Below are positions 19,051 through 28,121 of a stretch of 64,000 bases of DNA, piece after piece. The position numbers and the translations under genes were made by a program. Position 1 is the first letter of the stretch. Each line of letters opens with the position of its first letter. Source of the stretch: Jeotgalicoccus psychrophilus DSM 19085 (GTDB taxonomy: Bacteria > Bacillota > Bacilli > Staphylococcales > Salinicoccaceae); the NCBI RefSeq assembly GCF_000425845.1, contig NZ_AUEF01000001.1, positions 496,001-560,000 on the forward strand, read 5' to 3'. The notes below the pieces were generated by a model. It was not told where the DNA came from, made no database searches, and saw only the letters and a program-made list of their open reading frames with translations.

Positions 19051-19087
19051 AAAAAAAAGAAGACCTCCAAAGAGATCATCTTTTTTT
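19051..19087 (-). terminator. Imperfect terminator after ctaF
   Basis: A-run and T-run flank an imperfect stem (AGAAGACCTC / GAGATCATCT, two mismatches). It may attenuate transcription from ctaF into ctaG and ctaM. Confidence 0.5.
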
Positions 19088-19090
19088 GTA

Positions 19091-19432
19091 TTAGAGTGGC
19101 TGTCCAATCCATACGATATAAATGAATGTTACACAGAATGCAATTGCGAAGTACATTCCTACAATCATAAACAGTTTAGCAAACTCATGCCCTTTATCTT
19201 TCATATGCATGAAATAGTAGAACTGAAGAATAACCTGAATGAATGCAAACAACATTACAATTCCCATTATAAATGTTGCATTAAAATCCAGTGCAACCAT
19301 ACCGAACGCCATAAATGTTAAGAAAATCATAAATGAAAATCCTGTAAGCTGCAGACGCATTTCTTTAGTTCTTTGTCGTCTTAAGTTTCTCAACTGAGTA
19401 TCTGTCATTGATTTTGCTTCTAATTCAGCCAT
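19091..19432 (-). CDS. ctaF: Cytochrome c oxidase subunit IVB, CtaF
   Basis: Small three-helix subunit (113 residues) of the CyoD/COX4 prokaryotic family. Helices are at about 26-46, 50-70 and 85-108, with YYFMHMKDKGHE between the last two as in the family. It begins directly after the ctaE stop. Part of the caa3 complex. Confidence 0.92.
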   Translation of the reverse strand: MAELEAKSMTDTQLRNLRRQRTKEMRLQLTGFSFMIFLTFMAFGMVALDFNATFIMGIVMLFAFIQVILQFYYFMHMKDKGHEFAKLFMIVGMYFAIAFCVTFIYIVWIGQPL

Positions 19433-20059
19433 TTATATCACTCCTAACAGGTAAACGATTGTGAAGATGAATACCCACACAACGTCAATGAAGTGCCAGT
19501 ACAATGCTGCAGTGTTGACTTTAGCTGCTGTATAAACTGATAAACCGCGCGTTGCGTTACGGATAATCAGACCGGTAATCCAAATCAGACCGATAATTAC
19601 GTGGAAACCGTGAGTACCAATCAGAATGTAGAATGCACTGCCGAATGCGCTGGATCTGAAAGTATGGCCAAGGTGTACGTATTCATAGAACTCGTAAATT
19701 TCCAAGGCAAGGAATCCTGCACCAAGCAATACTGTAATTGCTAACCATAACTGCATCTTGCTGAAATTATTATTACGCATGTGGTACACAGCGTACACAC
19801 TCGTCAGTGACGATGTAAGTAATAACATCGTCATGACAAATGCAAGTTCAAGGTGGAAAAGATCAGCTGCGAGCATATGATCCGAGCTTGGTACGCTGTC
19901 TTTTAATGCGAGGTAAGTCGCAAATAATGATGCAAATAATACTGTCTCTCCGCCTAAGAATGTCCAGAAACCGACGAATTTGTTTTTACCTTCGAGTGTT
20001 GCTGTCTCCGGGTGCCCAGGCCACTGTTCATTAGGGACATTATATTTCATTTCAGCCAT
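19433..20059 (-). CDS. ctaE: Cytochrome c oxidase subunit III, CtaE
   Basis: Five-helix oxidase subunit III (208 residues). FWTFLGGETVLFASLFATYLAL and GTHGFHVIIGLIWI near the end are the subunit III signatures, with the C-terminal WHFIDVVWVFIFTIVYL. Start and ctaD stop overlap by one base (TAATG), so translation is coupled. Confidence 0.95.
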   Translation of the reverse strand: MAEMKYNVPNEQWPGHPETATLEGKNKFVGFWTFLGGETVLFASLFATYLALKDSVPSSDHMLAADLFHLELAFVMTMLLLTSSLTSVYAVYHMRNNNFSKMQLWLAITVLLGAGFLALEIYEFYEYVHLGHTFRSSAFGSAFYILIGTHGFHVIIGLIWITGLIIRNATRGLSVYTAAKVNTAALYWHFIDVVWVFIFTIVYLLGVI

Positions 20060-21978
20060 TATTTAGCACCCCTTTCTTGTTCTTCAAGATCTTTCAATAC
20101 TTCTTCCTTAGTTACATAGTAACCAAGATCATCTTTAAATGAACGTGTAATCATTGAGATAAATGTAATTGCAAGTCCAATTACAAGTACCCAGAATGCC
20201 CAAGGTCTTACAGGTAAGTCTGCTACTGCATCGATTGCCCACTCTTTGCCTGAAGCAAAGTACAGTGCACCAAATGAAGCAATGAATAGTCCTAATGACA
20301 TTACAAATGGAATGATTGAATTGTTAGGCATGTGGAAATCATCAAGTGATTCCGCCGGAAGCATTTCTCCGTTACCTTCTTTTTTCTCAATCCAGAATGC
20401 ATCAAGTCCGCGTACTAATGGAAGCTGAGCAAAGTTGTAATACGGTACAGGAAGTGGCAATGACCACTCAAGTGTACGTCCGTCACCCCACGGGTCACGT
20501 CCAACTTTTTGGTTTTTCGCTACAGTTATAATAATGTTGATTACTAACACGATAACAGCCAATGCCATTAATCCGGCACCAATGGATGATATCATATTTG
20601 CTGCGTTGTAACCTTGTCCGTCCAAATATGTGAATACTCGGCGCGGCATTCCCCATAATCCTAAGAAGTGCTGGATCAGGAATGTCATATGGAAGCCGAC
20701 AAAGAACAGCCAGAATTCTACTTTCCCAAGTTTCTCACTCAGCATCGTAGCGAACATTAACGGCCAGTAGTAGTGAAGTCCTGCAAGTAAAGCGAACACT
20801 ACCCCGCCGACGATTACATAGTGGAAGTGAGCTACGATAAAGTATGAGTCATGGTACTGATAATCAGCTGGAGCGACAGCCTGCATAACTCCTGTTACCC
20901 CACCCATAACGAATGACGGGATAAATGCCAGTGCGTAGAGCATAGGTGTTGTAAACTCTATACTTCCGCCCCAGATTGTAAAAATCCAGTTGAATATTTT
21001 AATACCTGTCGGTACTGCGATTGCCATTGTTGCCAATGCGAAAATTGCGTTGGCTGTCGGTCCAAGACCTACTGTAAACATGTGGTGTGCCCATACCATG
21101 AATCCGAAGAAACCGATAAGCACTGTTGCGAATACCATTGCTGAGTAACCGAATAAACGTTTACGAGCAAATGTCGAGAATATTTCAGAGAATATCCCGA
21201 ATGCCGGAAGAATTAAAATATAAACTTCCGGGTGACCGAAGATCCAGAATAAATGCTCCCAGATAATCGTATTTCCTCCGGCTTCTACTATAAAGAAGTT
21301 GGAGCCGAACATACGGTCAAAGATTAACAGGAAAAGTCCTGCTGTTAATGGCGGGAATGCGAAGACAATCAGTACACCTGCAACAAGTGTAGTCCATGTC
21401 ATAAGCGGCATTCTCATATACGTCATACCAGGTGCTCTCATCGTAATAATTGTTGTTACGAAGTTTATACCCGATATTAAAGTACCTGCCCCTGAAACCT
21501 GAAGTCCCAGTGCATAGAAGTCAACCCCGTGTCCGGGTGATGCAATTGACAGTGATGCGTAGCTTGTCCAGCCCGCATCCGGCGCTCCGCCTAAGAACCA
21601 TGAAAGGTTAAGGAAGATACCACCAAAGATAAATAACCAGACACCCAGTGAGTTTAAGAATGGGAATGCTACGTCACGTGCACCAATCTGGAGCGGTACT
21701 GTAGCGTTCATAAACGCGAATAACAGCGGCATCGCTGCCAGGAATATCATCGTTGTTCCGTGCATAGTAATTACTTCGTTAAACAGTCCTGCTGAAAGGA
21801 AGTCGTTATTCGGCACTGCAAGCTGAATACGAATCAGCATTGCTTCGATACCGCCGAGTACGAAGAAGAATCCACCAGCAATTAAATACAGTATTGCAAT
21901 TTTTTTATGGTCAACGGTTGTCATATAATCCCAAATCGTTGCCCAAACACTATTTTTCTTCTCTGTTGCTTGCGACAT
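20059..21978 (-). CDS. ctaD: Cytochrome c oxidase subunit I, CtaD
   Basis: Catalytic haem-copper subunit (639 residues, about 14 helices). Haem a ligand region EVITMHGTTMIF, the copper-B motif WIFGHPEVYILILP (His-Tyr cross-link site), the histidine pair VWAHHMFTVG and the double haem ligand motif IVAHFHYVIVGG are all intact. GHPEVY with a downstream T-rich K-channel segment suggests an A-type oxidase. With haem-c-bearing CtaC it forms a caa3 oxidase. Confidence 0.97.
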   Translation of the reverse strand: MSQATEKKNSVWATIWDYMTTVDHKKIAILYLIAGGFFFVLGGIEAMLIRIQLAVPNNDFLSAGLFNEVITMHGTTMIFLAAMPLLFAFMNATVPLQIGARDVAFPFLNSLGVWLFIFGGIFLNLSWFLGGAPDAGWTSYASLSIASPGHGVDFYALGLQVSGAGTLISGINFVTTIITMRAPGMTYMRMPLMTWTTLVAGVLIVFAFPPLTAGLFLLIFDRMFGSNFFIVEAGGNTIIWEHLFWIFGHPEVYILILPAFGIFSEIFSTFARKRLFGYSAMVFATVLIGFFGFMVWAHHMFTVGLGPTANAIFALATMAIAVPTGIKIFNWIFTIWGGSIEFTTPMLYALAFIPSFVMGGVTGVMQAVAPADYQYHDSYFIVAHFHYVIVGGVVFALLAGLHYYWPLMFATMLSEKLGKVEFWLFFVGFHMTFLIQHFLGLWGMPRRVFTYLDGQGYNAANMISSIGAGLMALAVIVLVINIIITVAKNQKVGRDPWGDGRTLEWSLPLPVPYYNFAQLPLVRGLDAFWIEKKEGNGEMLPAESLDDFHMPNNSIIPFVMSLGLFIASFGALYFASGKEWAIDAVADLPVRPWAFWVLVIGLAITFISMITRSFKDDLGYYVTKEEVLKDLEEQERGAK

Positions 21979-21980
21979 TG

Positions 21981-23114
21981 CTAGTTACCTCCCTCTTCTG
22001 ACTCTTCATCTGCAGCGGGTTCTCTTAATTGCGATACATCGCCGGAACCTTCTTCAACTTTAAGTTCCATTAAGTAAGATGCTACTGCTTGAATTTCATC
22101 GTCAGTTAATTCGTAAGTGCCTGCCATTTTGTTGTCCGGTTTGAATGACTCAGGATCTTTAATCCATGCTTCAAGATTTTCCTGATCATGTTCTAAGAAT
22201 CCAGCGATTAAGTCACGGTCACCGAAGTTAGTTAAGTTAGGACCCATAGCACCCGGGCTTGTCGGTGTAGCTGCGTGACAACCCATACATGAGTTATTGA
22301 AGATTTCTTCACCGCGCTGTGCATCTTCAGATGAAGCCTGTACAGGTTCTTCAACTGCTTTCATATCTGCAAGCCACTGCTCATACTCTTCTTCAGGTAA
22401 TGCTTTAACTTTAAAGTCCATTAATGCGTGTGACGGTCCGCAAAGCTCAGCACACTTACCGTAGAATAAACGGTCTGCTTCCTGAGATGCTTCATCGTCG
22501 AATACTAAGTAGAAGCTGTTAATTCCATCGATGTTAGTATCCATTTTACCACCGGCAGCCGGTACCCAGAATGAGTGTTTCACATCTGTCCCCTGCAGGT
22601 TGAAGTATACTTTTTGATCAGTAGGAACGACAAGTTCCTGAGCTGTAACTACTTCTTCGTTAGGATATTCAAATTCCCACCAGTACTGATATGCTCTGAC
22701 GTTGATTACTGTTTCTTCAGAGTTTACATTGCCTTCAGCATCTGTCATCGCTTCAGTATCTGCCTGCTTAAATACGTAATAAACTGTAGGTATAGCTAAA
22801 ACGATAAGCAGAAGAATTGGTATTGATGTCCAGATAACTTCAAGAGTGTGGTTTCCTGAAACATCTTTGGGTTCGAAATCCTCACCTTTTTTGCTTCTGC
22901 GGCTCTTCATAACTGCGATAGTGAACAATACAGTAACTACTGCGATAACAAGCAGCATAATAATGATTGATAATACTATTAAGTTAAACTGTTCTTGTCC
23001 AACTTCACCCGCAGGTCTCAAGGTACTTAATTCATTAGTACCACAACCGGCAAGGAAAAGAGTAAGAGCAGAAACTAGTAATAGCGCCTTACCTTTAAGA
23101 AAACTTAAATTCAT
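21981..23114 (-). CDS. ctaC: Cytochrome c oxidase subunit II with cytochrome c domain, CtaC (caa3 type)
   Basis: Lipoprotein subunit II of 377 residues. Signal peptide with lipobox LAGC gives the acylated Cys 24. Two membrane helices follow (about 45-70 and 92-114), then the CuA domain with H180, C221, C225, H229 and M232. A C-terminal cytochrome c domain has CMGCH (C276, C279, H280) and a probable axial Met at 330. The fused haem c marks a caa3 oxidase fed by cytochrome c rather than quinol. The tail is acidic. It is 2 bases from ctaD. Confidence 0.96.
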   Translation of the reverse strand: MNLSFLKGKALLLVSALTLFLAGCGTNELSTLRPAGEVGQEQFNLIVLSIIIMLLVIAVVTVLFTIAVMKSRRSKKGEDFEPKDVSGNHTLEVIWTSIPILLLIVLAIPTVYYVFKQADTEAMTDAEGNVNSEETVINVRAYQYWWEFEYPNEEVVTAQELVVPTDQKVYFNLQGTDVKHSFWVPAAGGKMDTNIDGINSFYLVFDDEASQEADRLFYGKCAELCGPSHALMDFKVKALPEEEYEQWLADMKAVEEPVQASSEDAQRGEEIFNNSCMGCHAATPTSPGAMGPNLTNFGDRDLIAGFLEHDQENLEAWIKDPESFKPDNKMAGTYELTDDEIQAVASYLMELKVEEGSGDVSQLREPAADEESEEGGN

Positions 23115-23144
23115 TGTTAGACCCCTCTTTCATTCATTTACTTT

Positions 23145-24065
23145 TTAAATATTCACAAGTAAGCCGGCTACGATAATCATGACGAAAAATATCACGACGT
23201 AGTTGAGTGAAAAGACAAATATTCGCCCGGCATAGCGATTATAGTCTGTGATCCGTTTGAACCGGTTAACACTTAAATAAAACCAGATAACATTAAGCAC
23301 GGTAGTCAGTGCAACAAACCACATACCAAGTTCAAACATCATAAGTGGTGTGAACAAAAGAAGTGCCACCCAAAAAATAATGGAGTTTCTAGTGCGAACA
23401 TTTCCCTTCACGGAAGGCAGCATCGGAATACCAGCTTCTTTGTACTCATCGCTGCGTCTTATGGCAAGTGCATAGAAATGAGGCATTTGCCATATGAACA
23501 TTACGATAAACATTGACCACGCTAACATATGTAGATTAGGCTCAAATACTGCCCAGCCTATTAGCGGAGGCATCGCTCCGGGAATCGCTCCTATAATTGT
23601 GTTTGAGACAAGATGTCGTTTTGCAAATATCGAATATACAACTGCATAACCAAACGCTGCGGTTAACCCTAGAACTCCGACAGTCGTGTTGATTAAAAAC
23701 AACATTACCAGACCGATTCCAAACATCGAAAATCCGATATTAAGAATCTCTTTGCCTGAAAATGTTCCGTCAATACTCGGCCTTTCCAGTTTCGACTTCA
23801 TCAGCCGGTCAATATCTCTGTCATAGAAATTATTAAGGGCACAAACGCCTCCGATGACTAGTGTCGTACCTAGAAGCATCAACAGCATGACAGGAATCGC
23901 TTCGAAAAATGAAATGTTATAATACATAACAGCAAAAAAGCCAGCTGCGAATGCAGGTATTAAGTTCGCTTTAATTATGCCATCCTTGATGAGTGTTTTA
24001 ACTGCTTTCAGTTTTTTGCTGCGTGCTGTTTGATGTACCTCTTGCTGGTATACATCACTGTGCAT
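23145..24065 (-). CDS. ctaB: Protohaem IX farnesyltransferase CtaB
   Basis: Makes haem O from haem B. Prenyltransferase of the UbiA superfamily with the first Asp-rich motif NNFYDRDIDRLMKSKLERP and seven to nine helices, 306 residues. It is the first gene of the oxidase operon, 30 bases upstream of ctaC, and divergent from ctaA, the arrangement known from Bacillus. Confidence 0.95.
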   Translation of the reverse strand: MHSDVYQQEVHQTARSKKLKAVKTLIKDGIIKANLIPAFAAGFFAVMYYNISFFEAIPVMLLMLLGTTLVIGGVCALNNFYDRDIDRLMKSKLERPSIDGTFSGKEILNIGFSMFGIGLVMLFLINTTVGVLGLTAAFGYAVVYSIFAKRHLVSNTIIGAIPGAMPPLIGWAVFEPNLHMLAWSMFIVMFIWQMPHFYALAIRRSDEYKEAGIPMLPSVKGNVRTRNSIIFWVALLLFTPLMMFELGMWFVALTTVLNVIWFYLSVNRFKRITDYNRYAGRIFVFSLNYVVIFFVMIIVAGLLVNI

Positions 24066-24218
24066 CTATACGCCCCCTTTCATAAACAAACACATTTACC
24101 TTTAATAATAGATTATCCCGGTCACATTTTCTATACATATTTGAAATAAAATTGTTACTTTTTGCATTGTTCATGAATTATTCATCAATATGCCTCATTA
24201 TGATACGGGTTCTGCTTT

Positions 24219-24234
24219 ATACTCATAAGAGTAT
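24219..24234. promoter_or_regulatory. Dyad in the ctaB-ctaA divergent region
   Basis: ATACTC-4 bases-GAGTAT, a perfect 6-bp dyad, in the 318-base gap between the divergent haem A genes. It could be an operator for either direction, but I do not recognise a factor. The rest of the gap is AT-rich; only the ctaA promoter below stands out. Confidence 0.35.
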
Positions 24235-24307
24235 GGTATGAATCTCTACACTAGTTAATTTTACCATAGTTTTATAAATTGTTAAGAGCTATTCAAAACT
24301 TTGCACA

Positions 24308-24336
24308 TTGCAAAGAATGTTATTCTAATATATATT
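24308..24336 (+). promoter_or_regulatory. Probable sigma-A promoter of ctaA
   Basis: TTGCAA (24308-24313), 17-base spacer, TATATT (24331-24336). The start codon lies about 50 bases downstream. Confidence 0.55.
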
Positions 24337-24384
24337 TATAATTTGTATAGCGAACAGAAACGTGATTGTTTGAGGTGTTGCATT

Positions 24385-25284
24385 TTGTATAGAAATTTAA
24401 AGATTGTAGCAATAATTACGACACTGATCATGGTCTTTGTACAGATTGGTGGCGCACTTGTTACAAAAACAGGTTCTGAAGACGGCTGCGGAGAAACATG
24501 GCCGCTTTGTCACGGTCAGCTTATTCCTAAAGACTGGCCGCTCGACACAATTATCGAACTCGCACACCGTGGAGTTTCAGGTATTGCTATTATCTTCCTA
24601 TTAATATTAGGTTATATGGCATGGAAACAAATTGGACATGTTCGGGAAGCTAAATTCCTCATCTATCTGTCACTCAGCTTTATCCTGATCCAGTCATTGA
24701 TAGGCGCAGCAGCTGTAATTGGTATTTGGGAAGGCGACTTCGTACTTGCAGCCCATTTTGGTATTTCATTAATTTGTTTTGCAGCAGTATTCCTGCTGAC
24801 AATACTTATTTTTGAAGTCTCACACGGCGTTCATGAACGTAAAATTTATGTCAGTCCATTTTTAAGATATAACACGATATTACTTACCATCTACATATAT
24901 TTTGTTATCTACAGCGGAGCGCTGGTCAGACACACCGACTCTTCACTTGCATGTACTGAATGGCCGCACTGTATGCCAGGAGAAATACTGCCGGGCAACT
25001 TTTATCAGGCCGTACAGATGGGACATAGATTCCTTGTCGGGATCTTAGCGATATGGATGCTGTTAATCCTCATCCATGTGCTGCGCAACTACAGTAATTC
25101 TCCGGTTATTAGAAAAGGATGGATTATTGCATTTATTCTCCTGATGACACAAGTTTTAACAGGTATGCTGGCAGTAATTACTAAGGTAAATATTTTCATT
25201 GCATTGTTCCACGCATTGTTTATTACACTGCTGTTCGGACTGCTCTGCTACTTCATTATGCTGTTATCGAGAAATAAAGATTAA
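24385..25284 (+). CDS. ctaA: Haem A synthase CtaA
   Basis: Oxidises haem O to haem A in the membrane. Eight helices are visible. CGETWPLCHG carries the N-half cysteine pair, IIELAHRGVSG, LAAHFGIS, VQMGHRFLVG and ALFHALF carry the four haem-ligand histidines, and SLACTEWPHC is the second cysteine pair. I choose the TTG at 24385 (giving MYRNLKIVAII) because GAGGTG precedes it and the S. aureus protein begins at the same place; 299 residues result. The open frame runs back to 24301 without a good ribosome site. Confidence 0.9.
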   Translation: MYRNLKIVAIITTLIMVFVQIGGALVTKTGSEDGCGETWPLCHGQLIPKDWPLDTIIELAHRGVSGIAIIFLLILGYMAWKQIGHVREAKFLIYLSLSFILIQSLIGAAAVIGIWEGDFVLAAHFGISLICFAAVFLLTILIFEVSHGVHERKIYVSPFLRYNTILLTIYIYFVIYSGALVRHTDSSLACTEWPHCMPGEILPGNFYQAVQMGHRFLVGILAIWMLLILIHVLRNYSNSPVIRKGWIIAFILLMTQVLTGMLAVITKVNIFIALFHALFITLLFGLLCYFIMLLSRNKD

Positions 25285-25290
25285 AACTGA

Positions 25291-25327
25291 ATTCCCGTCA
25301 ATCTTCGGATTGACGGGAATTTTTTTA
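25291..25327 (+). terminator. Terminator after ctaA
   Basis: 13-bp stem ATTCCCGTCAATC / GATTGACGGGAAT with a short loop, then seven T. Confidence 0.93.
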
Positions 25328-25400
25328 TTTCACTACATAACTTTATCTATTTGGGGTATTGATTCATAATAATTTAAGTTTTACTTAAGGAGATGTATTC

Positions 25401-26402
25401 ATGAAAGATATATTCGCTCTGCTTAAACAAGGCAGCATGTCTGCACTGACTGCAGCAATTGTAAACTTTATTCTTGCCGGGCTTAAAGGCCTCGCCTTTT
25501 TATTTACAGCAAACGTCGCGATGTTCGCTGAAATGATGCACTCTCTCGGGGATGCCATTAACCAGCTTTTTGTATTTACAGGCTCGAGTCTCGCAAAGAA
25601 AGCTCCTACTAAAAGATTTCCGTTCGGTTTCGGCAGACTGGTCAACCTCGTCTGTCTGTTTGCGATAATTATTGTCGCGATACTTTCTTACGAAACTGTC
25701 AGAGAAGGTATTCATCATATTATCGAACCGCTGCCAACAGAAACTGACACTGCAATGCTGCTGATTAACATCGGCGTGCTTGCAATTGCAGTTGTACTTG
25801 AAAGTTTTGTGCTGTATAAAGCAGGTAAAGAACTGCTGCAGCAGGCTGAACAGCCATATGACGGCATTAAGCCGCTGACTTTAAGCTACAAATATATGAA
25901 CCGGGCAAAACCTGCGACTAAACTGGTATTTTTAGAAGATACCGTCGCTACAGTAGGTGCACTGCTTGCCATTATCGGTATATTAATTGGACGATTTACA
26001 GGACTGGCACAATCTGAAGGTATCGTTTCTGTAATCATCGGACTCATGATGTTCTACATCGTTTACAAAGTATTCATGGAAAATGCAGCAGGTGTGCTCG
26101 GTGAGAGTGATCCTCAGATGGAACAGCGCATCTCTCAAATTGTTTTAAGACATGATGATATTAAGGATATCCAGAAACTTATCGTGTTAAAAGAAGGTGA
26201 CGCTCTCCACGTTGAAGTCGTTGCGGAAATCGCTCCGGATTTAACTGTTAAATATACTAATGAATTACGCGATGATATTGAAGCACTTATATTGAAACAA
26301 AACCATATTGGTGATGTTAACATAGAATTTGAAGTCGATAACGGCCGCCGTTCATGGCCTGAAACGCAAGTTCAGCTCGATAATACAACAGGTAAAAAAT
26401 AA
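25401..26402 (+). CDS. Cation diffusion facilitator family transporter
   Basis: Predicted divalent metal/proton antiporter (Zn, Co, Fe or Mn). The CDF first half is present (IVNFILAGLKGLAFLFTANVAMFAEMMHSLGDAINQ), with the metal site HxxxD in HSLGD, then further helices and a cytoplasmic C-terminal dimer domain (ferredoxin-like, about 225-315). Length 333. GGAGATG lies upstream of the ATG. It occupies the position between ctaA and ftsW where bacilli and staphylococci carry pycA. Metal specificity cannot be read. Confidence 0.87.
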   Translation: MKDIFALLKQGSMSALTAAIVNFILAGLKGLAFLFTANVAMFAEMMHSLGDAINQLFVFTGSSLAKKAPTKRFPFGFGRLVNLVCLFAIIIVAILSYETVREGIHHIIEPLPTETDTAMLLINIGVLAIAVVLESFVLYKAGKELLQQAEQPYDGIKPLTLSYKYMNRAKPATKLVFLEDTVATVGALLAIIGILIGRFTGLAQSEGIVSVIIGLMMFYIVYKVFMENAAGVLGESDPQMEQRISQIVLRHDDIKDIQKLIVLKEGDALHVEVVAEIAPDLTVKYTNELRDDIEALILKQNHIGDVNIEFEVDNGRRSWPETQVQLDNTTGKK

Positions 26403-26403
26403 A

Positions 26404-26448
26404 AAAACCTCTGACATTAAAATAAAATTTAATGTCAGAAGGTTTTTA
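26404..26448. terminator. Bidirectional terminator between the CDF gene and ftsW
   Basis: Stem ACCT-CTGACATTAAA / TTTAATGTCAGAAGGT with flanking A- and T-runs; it serves two convergent genes. Confidence 0.88.
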
Positions 26449-26454
26449 TTATAT

Positions 26455-27636
26455 TTATTTACTTTTAAGTTCAATTTCTTTCTGCTTAACATGTTTCGCT
26501 GCAATTATCAGCAGACCGATTGCAATCGACACACTGAGGAACGATGATCCGCCGTAGCTTAAGAGCGGCAGAGGCACACCTGTCAAAGGAATAATTTTCG
26601 ATATTCCGCCGACATTTATAAATACCTGCATCGTAATATACATCGCCACACCAATACATACAATTCTGTAAAATGTATCCGTAGAACGATGGGCATAAGT
26701 TAATGCTTTAACGATAATAATTAAGTACAGTACTACGATTAACAGCACACCTATCAGGCCGAGTTCTTCTGCAATTACCGCCATTATAAAGTCGGTATGC
26801 GGCTCGGGCAGATAACCCAGTTTGATAATGCCGTTACCGATTCCCGTCCCAAACAGTCCGCCGTGTGAAATCGCAATAAGCGAATTCGTCAGCTGATAAC
26901 CGGTTCCCATAGGATCGTTAAAGGGATGGAAGAATGTTTCGATTCGGTTCAATTGGTACTCATTTAGAATTGATCCCTTTACCAGAAATGTGATACCGGC
27001 TATTGCTGCACCTACTCCCCCGACTAATACACCTGTCCATAAAATTGCTTTTACAGGAATGCGGATATACAGAAATGTACCTATAATCATTGCAGCAATT
27101 ACGAGCCATGTTCCAAAATCGTGAAGCATTACCATTCCTGACACAATAAGAATAAATGCCAAAGGAATAATACTTGTTATGTCATCAGAATCTATACGTT
27201 TTTCACGTTTATTATATATATATGCCAAGTATAAAATCGCTATAATTTTAAAGAACTCCGATGATTGGAGATTGAAAAATCCAAGATCAATCCAGTTTTT
27301 CTGACCATTAATTTCCGAACCGAAAAACATAGTAAACAGCAGCAGAAATATAATTGAAATCAGCATTATCAATTGGACGCCTTTCATTTTAAAGAAGTTC
27401 CCGCTCATAAAATATGTCATAAAGAAGACGAGTGAAAATCCTAAAATGATAATCACCAGCTGTTTTGAATAAAAGTTTTCAGCATCTCCAAACTGCATTT
27501 GTGCAGATACCATACTTGCGCTGTAGATCATAACCAGTCCAATCAGCGACAGTGCAACATATGCGATTAGTATTAAAAAATCCACGTATTTGGAATACGA
27601 TTTTACATAGTTGAAGAAATTTTTTATAAATTGCAC
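26455..27636 (-). CDS. ftsW: FtsW/RodA/SpoVE family peptidoglycan polymerase (FtsW)
   Basis: SEDS-family lipid II polymerase, about ten membrane helices, 393 residues. Family signature near the C-terminus: GGISKIIPLTGVPLPLLSYGGSS. LLHDFGTW-type and PEPHTDFIMAVIAEELGLIG motifs are also visible. Location next to ylaN/ylaL and the ctaA region fits FtsW rather than RodA, as in staphylococci, so the division-specific role is inferred from context. Confidence 0.88.
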   Translation of the reverse strand: MQFIKNFFNYVKSYSKYVDFLILIAYVALSLIGLVMIYSASMVSAQMQFGDAENFYSKQLVIIILGFSLVFFMTYFMSGNFFKMKGVQLIMLISIIFLLLFTMFFGSEINGQKNWIDLGFFNLQSSEFFKIIAILYLAYIYNKREKRIDSDDITSIIPLAFILIVSGMVMLHDFGTWLVIAAMIIGTFLYIRIPVKAILWTGVLVGGVGAAIAGITFLVKGSILNEYQLNRIETFFHPFNDPMGTGYQLTNSLIAISHGGLFGTGIGNGIIKLGYLPEPHTDFIMAVIAEELGLIGVLLIVVLYLIIIVKALTYAHRSTDTFYRIVCIGVAMYITMQVFINVGGISKIIPLTGVPLPLLSYGGSSFLSVSIAIGLLIIAAKHVKQKEIELKSK

Positions 27637-27654
27637 GCCTGTTCCCTCATTTAA

Positions 27655-27681
27655 AAAAGTCTAAAGAAATATTCTTTAGAC
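27655..27681 (-). terminator. Terminator hairpin overlapping the ylaN stop codon
   Basis: Perfect 11-bp stem AGTCTAAAGAA / TTCTTTAGACT with a 3-base loop and a T-run on the minus strand. The ylaN TAA (27678-27676) lies inside the stem. Confidence 0.85.
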
Positions 27682-27966
27682 TCGATTCTTTTCTTTTTCC
27701 ATATATGCTTCGTGTACTTTGGATACTTCAACTTCAAGATGATCCAGAATAGCACGGCCGTCTTGTGCGTCAACTAAGCCAAGTCTCACTGCAAAATTTA
27801 TTTCTTTCGATAAGCCGAACATTTGTGTATCCAGTACTTCTTCAAACACAGGACACTGGGGCATCGTTAAATTTTCCATTTGAACTTCGATTAGTTGGAG
27901 AATTCTATCGGCGTCTTTGTCTAATTGGTCATAAGCAATTTTACTCATTTGTTTTTCAGCAGACAC
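27676..27966 (-). CDS. ylaN: YlaN family iron-homeostasis protein (UPF0358)
   Basis: 96-residue protein with the conserved core [35 protein letters not shown], diagnostic for YlaN. Family members in B. subtilis and S. aureus have been linked to Fur control and iron-sulphur metabolism. I use the GTG at 27966 because a GAGGGGGG site precedes it; ATG six codons later is an alternative. It ends in its own terminator before ftsW. Confidence 0.92.
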   Translation of the reverse strand: MSAEKQMSKIAYDQLDKDADRILQLIEVQMENLTMPQCPVFEEVLDTQMFGLSKEINFAVRLGLVDAQDGRAILDHLEVEVSKVHEAYMEKEKNRV

Positions 27967-28121
27967 GCGGTTCCCCCCTCATTTACTCTTCATAAAATTT
28001 TATCTCAACAATCATAAAAAAGCAAGTGACATCCAGAAACAGAATAGTTAACGTTTCATCATCTATTGTATAATTATATCGTAAACTTTGCTATAATTTC
28101 TAAGCAAAGGGAGAGATATTA

